From positions 1 through 64,000 of the forward strand of contig DATMLM010000047.1 in the NCBI GenBank assembly GCA_035570055.1: a stretch of DNA of 64,000 nt, read 5' to 3'. The position numbers were made by a program, and so were the translations under genes. The notes under the pieces were generated by a model. The model saw only the letters and a list, made by a program, of their open reading frames with translations, made no database searches and was not told the DNA's origin. Numbering within the stretch: the first letter of the stretch is position 1; each line of letters begins with the position of its first letter. This DNA is from DASRDS01 sp035570055 (lineage in GTDB: Bacteria > Gemmatimonadota > Gemmatimonadetes > Gemmatimonadales > Gemmatimonadaceae). Below are positions 28,441 to 34,451 of this stretch, piece after piece.

Positions 28441-28797
28441 TAGAAGCCTAGCCATCGTGTTGCGGCGCCCCATTCGATAGCGGATGCGCGCGAACATCGG
28501 GATCTCACTGGAAGCGTCACGTTGTTTACTGCACGTTGCGTCACACGTGCTGCCGGAATATCATAGGCCAGCGCCGCCAGTCGTCGAAGCTGCGCCTGTC
28601 AGTAAGTCGGTTGCATCAGCGCTCGACACTCCGCTCTCCGCAGAGCGGTTAGCGGTTGGCGCGGGATCAGCGCCCCCAAAAAATCACCGCCGCAATCATT
28701 CAGCCATATGCGCTGATGTCAGCTCCAGCGTGAGCTGCTCCTGACATCGAGCTCTCGCATACCACTTGCAGGGCACTTTCGAGCGGGGACGTTTCGT
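28441..28797. other. Gene-free spacer of lower GC content
   Basis: No convincing gene is seen here. An 86-codon frame at 28484-28744 has no family resemblance or ribosome-binding site. The stretch contains a homopolymer-rich CCCCCAAAAAA near 28675 and one inverted repeat (28715-28748). It is less GC-rich than the neighbouring housekeeping genes and leads into two small membrane-protein genes. Confidence 0.5.
28715..28748. repeat. 8-bp inverted repeat
   Basis: GATGTCAG (28715-28722) pairs perfectly with CTGACATC (28741-28748) across an 18-base loop. It lies 49 bases before the ATG of the next gene. It could be an operator or an RNA hairpin in the leader; no T-run follows, so a terminator is unlikely. 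Confidence 0.45.
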
Positions 28798-29223
28798 ATG
28801 GAAGTCCATTCTCGGTCGGATCTTGACGTCAAAGCTTCCCGTGACCGGCTCGCACGCTATCTCATGTTCACCGTAGGGCTATCCCTTTTGCCGCTATTCG
28901 GCGTGTGGTTGCTCAAAGCCTACGATGGAGCCGCACTTGGAGTCGATGACCTCGCCAAGGGCGGCGAGCCACTTGTCATCTCACTCGTGCTCACCGCCGA
29001 GGGCCTTAGCGGCCTTATCGCAAGCGACCGGCAACGAGTGGCTCGGAAATACGTCACTGCCCTTGGCGGATTCGTTGTTATCATGAGTGCGGCAGGCATT
29101 TACGCGCTGTCTCAAATACATCCGCCCGGTAGTCCTTCGTTCTTTCGTTGGTTTTCGCTCGTGAACCTACTTGCCGGTCTACTCAGCGCAGTGAGTTGCA
29201 AAATCCTGGAGTTTGAACAATGA
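28798..29223 (+). CDS. Four-helix membrane protein of unknown function
   Basis: Protein of 141 residues that I do not recognise. Four hydrophobic segments are visible: near residues 21-41, 58-76, 86-107 and 117-135. Short charged loops separate them and a basic/acidic N-terminal tail precedes them (RSDLDVKASRDRLARY). Base composition of three 60-base rows across the gene is 53-57% GC by hand count, against 63% or more in rows from housekeeping genes, suggesting acquisition. Its stop overlaps the ATG of a 39-codon gene (ATGA), so the two products may act together. Confidence 0.6.
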   Translation: MEVHSRSDLDVKASRDRLARYLMFTVGLSLLPLFGVWLLKAYDGAALGVDDLAKGGEPLVISLVLTAEGLSGLIASDRQRVARKYVTALGGFVVIMSAAGIYALSQIHPPGSPSFFRWFSLVNLLAGLLSAVSCKILEFEQ

Positions 29224-29339
29224 CGAACGTAGCGTTGGTGATTGCAACAGTCGCATCGTTACTGGGCGCTGCTCTCTCGGCGCTATCAGCGTATACCTAT
29301 CTGATTGACGTGAGGCGCGGTAAGATCAACCGCCGCTAG
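29220..29339 (+). CDS. 39-residue single-helix membrane protein
   Basis: Very short gene overlapping the previous stop by four bases (ATGA). The product would have one hydrophobic helix (residues 4-27, ALVIATVASLLGAALSALSA) and a basic tail ending DVRRGKINRR. The positive-inside rule would place the tail in the cytoplasm. The tight overlap, the coherent membrane profile and the similar lower-GC composition support a real gene. Function is unknown; a regulatory subunit of the upstream four-helix protein is one possibility. Confidence 0.5.
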   Translation: MTNVALVIATVASLLGAALSALSAYTYLIDVRRGKINRR

Positions 29340-29358
29340 GAACCGGCACATCCGCCCG

Positions 29359-30162
29359 CTAACGGATTTTTCTCGCGGACCTGTCGCGGCCGTACTGATG
29401 GAGCACGAGGCCCGTTACAGCACCGCTCGCGTCACGAGTGATCGTAAGCTGCGCATCCGTGCCGCGGACGAAAAAGTTGCTGCTGCTCTCCGGCCAGAGC
29501 CTCACAGGATCTCCACCTTCGGTCGATCGCACAAAGAGCGCCCCGTCGCGCATCGTAAGCTCGAGCTCCAGCCCGGGAACGAGCTGGTAGACGCCCACGT
29601 ACGGCGACAGTGCCGACGCTGGCAGCTCGATGATGGTGTGTTGCCTGGGCGGGAGTGCTGACGGTGGCACCATGCCGAGCAGTCGCATGTAGTTCGAGAT
29701 CTGACTGTAGTGCTCCGCCAGATCAGTGTCGAGCGCGAGCAATATCAGCGCTGGCAACTGAGCTGTCCCCACCCGCTCCATAGCGTTGTGGCAGAAATCG
29801 AGTGACGCCTTGAGGCGGCTGACGAGGGTATCCTTGGGCCAACGCGCCTTGTCGCTGTCCGCCAACGAGTCCTTGCTCGTCCTGGCGTGTTTCAGGTCGC
29901 TGAGCCGCTCGCACAAGCCATAGTTCGCGTCCTCGAGATGCTGCGCGATATACCCGATCGTTTGCTGCGGCGCTGTGGGTCGATAGCCGTACTGGGTCGC
30001 GGGGATGGAGTCGAACGCCGCGACGAGCCGGCTCCCGTAGACATCCGCGAACGTCTCGAATGCGAGCATGGTGCGATCGGGCGACGCGCGAGTGCTCGAC
30101 GACTGGGCCGCGAGCACCGTGGGGAGCACAAGGGAGATGGTCATCAGGGTCTGCCGGTGCAT
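29359..30162 (-). CDS. Exported DinB-like domain protein
   Basis: Protein of 267 residues with a signal peptide (ISLVLPTVLAAQ). A DinB/YfiT-like four-helix domain occupies about 30-170. Likely metal ligands are H75 in YIAQHLEDANYG and H151 in DLAEHYSQISNYMR. The last 90 residues (SPYVGVYQLVPGLELELTM) resemble the small beta domain (DUF3471-like) found at the end of some beta-lactamase-like proteins. Exported DinB proteins are common in Gemmatimonadota and Acidobacteria, but no substrate is known. It is transcribed apart from its neighbours. Confidence 0.7.
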   Translation of the reverse strand: MHRQTLMTISLVLPTVLAAQSSSTRASPDRTMLAFETFADVYGSRLVAAFDSIPATQYGYRPTAPQQTIGYIAQHLEDANYGLCERLSDLKHARTSKDSLADSDKARWPKDTLVSRLKASLDFCHNAMERVGTAQLPALILLALDTDLAEHYSQISNYMRLLGMVPPSALPPRQHTIIELPASALSPYVGVYQLVPGLELELTMRDGALFVRSTEGGDPVRLWPESSSNFFVRGTDAQLTITRDASGAVTGLVLHQYGRDRSARKIR

Positions 30163-30178
30163 TCGATATCCCTACCCC

Positions 30179-30709
30179 TCAGCGGTCGTCGCGTTCGTTA
30201 CGTCGGACAACCCACGCCGCGAGCGCTAACGACAGGAATAGGATGAGCGCCGCGACGACACGGAGTAGTCGGGCGAACATGACGTCGTGGGACAAAAGGT
30301 CGGCGCGGCCGAGCAGGTAGTTCCAGTCGTGCATCGGTTCGTCCGACAAGCCGACCAACGGTAGCTCCTGCGCGCTCGCGTCGCCGACATACGTCGCCAG
30401 GTTGGTCAGACTGTACGCCTCCCACGTCCCCACGACCCCGACGCCGAACCAGTCGGCCTGCCGCGCCAACACCACGGCCGCCGCGAGCGGCGCGGCGAGC
30501 TGCGTGATGCTGCCGCCGGCCACCTCGAGCCACTCGCCGAACGGCGAGAAGAGAACGTGACCGAGCTCGTGAACGCCGAGCGTCAGCCCACCGAAGATGT
30601 GCCACGTCTCGCTGTCGGCCAGCGCGCGCGCTCCCGAATACGCCAGGTACACCAACAGCGCCGCCCGCAACAGCAGCACGGCCCGATTGCGCACATCGGC
30701 AGTTGGCAT
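30179..30709 (-). CDS. Membrane protein with M50-like HELGH motif
   Basis: Protein of 176 residues with about four membrane helices. A zinc-metallopeptidase motif, HELGH (residues 47-51), sits at the start of the second helix, followed by SPFGEWLEVAGGSITQLAAPL, a layout like compact M50 (site-2 protease-like) proteins. The classical third ligand motif is not obvious; D/H residues in EPMHDWNYLLGR may serve. ATG 30709 is preferred over the adjoining GTG at 30712. It lies 16 bases upstream of the DinB-like gene on the same strand, so both may share a transcript. Confidence 0.6.
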   Translation of the reverse strand: MPTADVRNRAVLLLRAALLVYLAYSGARALADSETWHIFGGLTLGVHELGHVLFSPFGEWLEVAGGSITQLAAPLAAAVVLARQADWFGVGVVGTWEAYSLTNLATYVGDASAQELPLVGLSDEPMHDWNYLLGRADLLSHDVMFARLLRVVAALILFLSLALAAWVVRRNERDDR

Positions 30710-30753
30710 CACTCACTTGACGACCCATTGCGCGACTGAGAACGTTCTACATC

Positions 30754-31263
30754 GTGCGCAGCCTGTCTGACCCCATTGTCGCCAACCTCTACCGGCGCAC
30801 GAGCGACGGTCGGACGTTGTTCTGTCCGTGGGGGAATTTCGGACGTGCCTATATCGTGCCTCCCGAACGCCAGGAGGAGTTGTCGTCGTTTGTCCGGCGT
30901 ATCTACCTGGTGATGATCGGCACGACCCCAGTCGCAGCCATACTCCTCCACTGGTGGGCCATAATCTTGGCGCCGGTTGTCATCGGCATCTGGTTCTACA
31001 AGTACTGGTCGTTCTCTCGCACACTCGAAGTTGACCCGTCGGGACCACCGCCGTTCGATCGCCGGCAGGCCTTCATGAACGCCGCACGCGCGAGCGGGGC
31101 GGCGCGACTGTGGGTCTTCCTGTGTATCTCACTGGCGTTCACCGCCGGAGGCGTTTGGGTTCTCACCCTGGGTGACCGCGAGGGGATTGTCCTCGTAGCG
31201 TTGTTCGGTCTCGGTATCGTGGTGTTCGGGGTGCAGCTCATTCTGCTCGGCCGCAAACGCTAG
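30754..31263 (+). CDS. Hypothetical membrane protein
   Basis: Protein of 169 residues beginning with a polar segment that includes NLYRRTSDGRTLFCPWGNFGRAY. Membrane helices follow near residues 48-85 (two, tightly spaced) and 118-165 (two). The family is not one I can name, though the N-terminal phrase feels conserved. The GTG start has no strong ribosome-binding site. It diverges from the M50-like gene, with 44 bases between start codons. Confidence 0.55.
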   Translation: MRSLSDPIVANLYRRTSDGRTLFCPWGNFGRAYIVPPERQEELSSFVRRIYLVMIGTTPVAAILLHWWAIILAPVVIGIWFYKYWSFSRTLEVDPSGPPPFDRRQAFMNAARASGAARLWVFLCISLAFTAGGVWVLTLGDREGIVLVALFGLGIVVFGVQLILLGRKR

Positions 31264-31349
31264 TGGGTGGCCATTTCTATCGCGCGAGATGGTCGAGCCG
31301 GACTGCGAGTTCGCCCTTCGCTGGGCTACTCGTTCGACTAGGGGTCTCC

Positions 31350-31751
31350 ATGATGCTGGACATCCGAGGCATGGCGCCATTGCTCCAAGTCTTCGACCTC
31401 CCAGTGTCGCTGGCTTTTTATCGCGACACGCTCGGCTTCGAGGTCGTCCAGTCGACGAGCGACTGGGCCTGGCTCAAACGCGGTGATGTCGAGCTCATGC
31501 TCAACACAGCGTACGAATCTGACGCGCGCCCGCCGGCCCCCGATCCAAGCCGCGTCGCCGCGCACAACGACACGGCGCTCTACTTCGGCTGCCCAGATGT
31601 CGCCGCGGCCCACGCGTATCTCCGTGGTCGCGGGGTCGCGACGCAGGAGCCGCGCGTCGCGCCATACGGCATGAAGCAGTTGTACCTGTCGGACCCCGAC
31701 GGGTACAACGTGTGCTTTCAAGGGCGCGCGGATGGAGTGGCCGCGGGCTGA
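31350..31751 (+). CDS. VOC-family (glyoxalase/bleomycin-resistance-like) protein
   Basis: Single VOC domain of 133 residues. The first beta-alpha-beta unit is APLLQVFDLPVSLAFYRDTLGFEV and the second contains LYFGCPDVAAAHAYLRGRG and ends QLYLSDPDGYNVCFQ. The closing DPDGYNVCFQ is typical of the family, where D or E near it is a metal ligand. The ATG at 31350 follows an AGGGG ribosome-binding site; an upstream start at 31263 adds unconserved residues. Its 3' end overlaps the converging gene by 34 bases. Substrate unknown. Confidence 0.75.
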   Translation: MMLDIRGMAPLLQVFDLPVSLAFYRDTLGFEVVQSTSDWAWLKRGDVELMLNTAYESDARPPAPDPSRVAAHNDTALYFGCPDVAAAHAYLRGRGVATQEPRVAPYGMKQLYLSDPDGYNVCFQGRADGVAAG

Positions 31752-32449
31752 GCGAGCGGCGGCCCGACGGTGACAAAGTCCACCTGCGGGAGCTGGGTCT
31801 CGCCTTGCGTCACATACGTGCCGGACCCAGGGTTATCCCCATCGAGATACGCGACCACACGCGATCCGGTGACCGCTGGCCCGTACCACACATACCGCGT
31901 GTACGCTTTGACCAGCGTGTTCCAATCGAGCGAGATCTTCTTGATGAAGTTGAGCGCGTTGCCCACCCGGCAGGTGAGAAACGTCACCCGGTAGATGTTG
32001 TTCGCCCTCATCGCCGTGCCGATGCTGGTGTAGACCGCCCAGTGCGCGAGCCGCCGCGTCGCGCCCGCCGGATTCACGATCTGATCGGTCTGCTTCATAG
32101 ACTTCCCCGTGGGGTCCCCCGGGAACACGAAGTCGTAGAACGGATCGACGTAAATCGGCGGATTCCATCCGTGGGCAAGCTCGAACGTATGCCCCGGCGC
32201 GAGCTCGATCGTGCCATCGGTCAGATTCAGGGCGCCACCGTGCCCGACCGCGAAGATCACCTCGCGATCGTTCGTCACGTTCCGGAGCCCGTTCACGATC
32301 GCGTTTCGCACCTGCTCGGCGCCGAGTGTGGGGGCGATCGCCGCGGACTTGCGATTCTGCGTGTCGGCCGCGACGAACTGGGCCGTCCATTTTGCGCTGT
32401 AGGCTATGCCGACTTTCGAGGGCGAGGGGTCGTAGAAGACGAGAGGCAT
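31718..32449 (-). CDS. Orphan protein with caspase/CHAT-like His-Cys layout
   Basis: Protein of 243 residues without signal peptide or membrane helix. A hydrophobic strand leads into AVGHGGAL (H70), and a second hydrophobic strand leads into VTFLTCRVGNA (C160). A strand ending in H-G and a later strand ending in Cys is the catalytic layout of clan CD peptidases (caspase, CHAT, gingipain). No other domain is fused. Divergent transcription from the broken ankyrin gene and a -10-like TACTAT eight bases before the ATG are seen. The peptidase idea rests on motif layout only. A secreted-toxin-like or structural role is equally open. Confidence 0.5.
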   Translation of the reverse strand: MPLVFYDPSPSKVGIAYSAKWTAQFVAADTQNRKSAAIAPTLGAEQVRNAIVNGLRNVTNDREVIFAVGHGGALNLTDGTIELAPGHTFELAHGWNPPIYVDPFYDFVFPGDPTGKSMKQTDQIVNPAGATRRLAHWAVYTSIGTAMRANNIYRVTFLTCRVGNALNFIKKISLDWNTLVKAYTRYVWYGPAVTGSRVVAYLDGDNPGSGTYVTQGETQLPQVDFVTVGPPLAQPAATPSARP

Positions 32450-32457
32450 AATAGAGA

Positions 32458-32463
32458 ATAGTA
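32458..32463 (-). promoter_or_regulatory. Candidate -10 element for the caspase-like gene
   Basis: TACTAT on the minus strand, eight bases before the ATG, with no ribosome-binding site between. It fits the leaderless-type pattern. Confidence 0.4.
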
Positions 32464-32482
32464 CGGCCCGGCCTCACCGCGT

Positions 32483-32488
32483 TATACT
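32483..32488 (+). promoter_or_regulatory. Candidate -10 element for the ankyrin gene
   Basis: TATACT on the plus strand in the 180-base divergent region before the ankyrin gene. It would give a leader of about 135 bases before ATG 32630. No clear -35 is present. Confidence 0.3.
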
Positions 32489-32629
32489 GAAGACGGCGTG
32501 CAGGCCGCCACCCGTCCGCGGACAGGACCGAGTCCACCTGAGCTTCAAAAAATCCAAGCGACGGTTCTCCACGAACCTCCTTTCGCCCGACGACCAGCGG
32601 ACCCCGGGCAGCCCTCGAGGAGGTCCGTG

Positions 32630-33491
32630 ATGCCCGACCGTCATTTCCCCATCCGCCCCAATCTTGAACAACTGAAGCACCAGGCGATGCTGCAGCACCC
32701 GCGGTTGCTGCACGAGAACGCCCGCGGCGTCCCCCAAAGCAACTGGGGCCCGCCAATGTCCTACGCGGCAAACCTCGGCCGCGATCGGATCATCGCCATG
32801 CTGCGCGAGCTCGGCGCCGATGACCTGAACTTCGCGTTCGATCGCGCGTGCCTGCAGGGCCGCATCGACACCGCCCGCCAACTCCACGCGATGGGCGCAC
32901 GCCCCGATGCCAAATCACTCGACGGCCCATCCGAGACCCAATGCGGCTCTGGCTTCGCGTACTTGGTCGACCTCGGCTGCGACCCACACCTCTCGCACGT
33001 CGCGCTGCTCCTCCAGACCTACAGCCGCAACCCCCAAGGCAAGCACCAGTGCCTGGAGGTCGCCGCGACACACGGCATCGCACTGCCCGACACGCCGCCG
33101 ATGGCGATCCACCGCGGCCGCCTCGATCTCTTGGAGCGCCATCTCGATCGCATCAACGACACGTTCTCCCACGAGGACATCTATCCACCGTCGCTCGGCT
33201 GCTCGCGCACAGCGCGCCGCGATCGATGCCGACGGCTTCGGCGGCCACACGCCACTCTTCGGCTGCGTCGTATCCCAGCCGTATCGGCTCGGGCGGCGCT
33301 CTTCGATGGCACGCCTACTGTTAGATCACGGCGCCGACCCCACCGTTCACGCCTCGCTTCGCAAATGCCTGCGCTTCGTGGAAGACGAGACGATGCGCGA
33401 GTATCGGAACGTGACGCCGTTAGAGTGGGGCGAGCAGTTCCACGATCAAGAGTGGGTGGACCGCGACGCGATGCGGCTCACCGCCTCATAA
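32630..33491 (+). pseudogene. Ankyrin-repeat protein, broken by a frameshift and internal loss
   Basis: The reading frame begins at ATG 32630 with a good GAGGAGG ribosome-binding site (617-623 of the same kilobase). It encodes ankyrin-like helices, for example NLEQLKHQAMLQHP and YLVDLGCDPHLSHVALLL. Coherent protein stops around 33205, after HEDIYPPSLGC. The sequence then continues in another frame with AAIDADGFGGHTPLFGCVVS, ARLLLDHGADPTVHASL and VTPLEWGEQFHDQEW, ending at 33491. In intact relatives, as I recall them, a full ankyrin repeat of some 35-40 residues lies between these parts. So the break looks like a deletion with frameshift rather than a single-base error. Confidence 0.75.
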
Positions 33492-33801
33492 AGAACATCA
33501 TGCCAAGCGCGAAGAGCATAGCCGCGCCGGCGAGCGCCAACGCGACGAGCACGCGCGGTCGCTGGTTCGTCTGGTACGCGCGGAGCGCGCGCTCGTCGAG
33601 GTATCGAGATGCCGGATCCGCGCCGGTCTTGACCACACCGGCGCGCTCCAGCCGCGCAAGCAGCGGTGATGCCTCGATCCCGATCGTGCGGAGGGGCAGT
33701 GCACGCTCGGCCGCCGTCGCATCCGCCTTGCGGAATGCGAACAACAGACCATCGAGCGCGCGAGCGGCCGAGGCCGCGGCGAAAGCTGCTACGCCTGCCA
33801 T
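33478..33801 (-). CDS. Small C-terminally anchored membrane protein
   Basis: Protein of 107 residues, not recognised. The soluble N-terminal part is Ala-rich (AFAAASAARALDGLLFAFRK). A basic stretch (NQRPR) leads to one hydrophobic helix at about 83-104 (VLVALALAGAAMLFALGMMFF), and the chain ends RR. The ATG at 33801 is preferred to an upstream start at 33891, which would run into the divergent gene. Its start codon is only 18 bases from the ATG of the opposite gene. The 3' end overlaps the broken ankyrin gene by 14 bases. Confidence 0.5.
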   Translation of the reverse strand: MAGVAAFAAASAARALDGLLFAFRKADATAAERALPLRTIGIEASPLLARLERAGVVKTGADPASRYLDERALRAYQTNQRPRVLVALALAGAAMLFALGMMFFMRR

Positions 33802-33807
33802 ATCACG

Positions 33808-33813
33808 TATCTT
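33808..33813 (+). promoter_or_regulatory. Candidate -10 element, leaderless acetyltransferase gene
   Basis: TATCTT exactly six bases before ATG 33820, with no ribosome-binding site. It lies in the 18-base gap between two divergent start codons, so any -35 would fall in the opposite gene's coding sequence. Confidence 0.45.
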
Positions 33814-33819
33814 GACACC

Positions 33820-34248
33820 ATGCCCCTCGTCCGTCCAGCCACCGCGGCCGACGCCACCTCGATGTCCGTGTTGTTCGCCCAGTTCGAGCACCCCACACCA
33901 GCCGAGCCGATCCCCGCCCGGCTGGCCCGCCTGCTCTCACACGACGGCCAAGCGCTGGTCGCCTCCGATGACACTGGACTCCTCGGCATAGCGACCACAC
34001 AAATCGTCTGGTCGCTGGTCGAAGACGCCCCTCGCGCGCTGCTGACCGCGCTCGTCGTCCGCGAAGATACCCGCGGCCGCGGCGTCGGCCGCGCGCTGGT
34101 CACCGCGGTCGAGCATTGGGCGCGCGAACGCGGCGCCGAACGCGTGGTCGTAACGACCGCCTTGCGTCGCGCCGGCGCTCACGCGTTCTACGAACGCCTC
34201 GGCTTCGAATTCACGGGGCGCCGATACGTGAAATCCATAATTCGATAG
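33820..34248 (+). CDS. GNAT-family N-acetyltransferase
   Basis: GNAT acetyltransferase of 142 residues. The N-terminus VRPATAADATSMSVLFAQFEH is typical. The acetyl-CoA loop lies in ALVVREDTRGRGVGRALVTA (R-G-x-G), and HAFYERLGFEFTGRRYVK closes the fold. The substrate cannot be read from sequence. It is a stand-alone gene; the next 200 bases have no gene. Confidence 0.85.
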   Translation: MPLVRPATAADATSMSVLFAQFEHPTPAEPIPARLARLLSHDGQALVASDDTGLLGIATTQIVWSLVEDAPRALLTALVVREDTRGRGVGRALVTAVEHWARERGAERVVVTTALRRAGAHAFYERLGFEFTGRRYVKSIIR

Positions 34249-34451
34249 CGAAAATCCACGCTGTCGCGTTTCGTGCCGTTGACGTCGCATGTAACAGTCG
34301 CACCGCTCGTCTAACGCCACCTAACGCATGTGTGCCGGTCAAGTTTTCCGCGCTCGTAAGTGCGCGTGACGGCGTGCCGTGCGAGCCGTCATGAGTGTGC
34401 CGATCGCACGCGACGCGCGCGCCCCCCGCCACACAATCGCCCGAGAGCTCC

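Noticed and set aside
28484..28744. 86-codon frame between the tandem repeat and the membrane-protein gene
   Set aside because: No ribosome-binding site, no helix or domain pattern, and unusual composition. It spans part of the inverted repeat at 28715, so it is treated as non-coding.
32498..33991. A 497-codon frame as one intact protein
   Set aside because: Only its first part up to about 33205 is ankyrin-like. The rest is an Arg/Ser-rich shadow of the other frame and of the minus-strand gene.
34249..34451. The spacer before the coiled-coil gene, checked for RNA genes or repeats
   Set aside because: No tRNA-like fold, clear hairpin or tandem repeat was seen. It may hold a promoter, but no convincing -10/-35 pair stands out.
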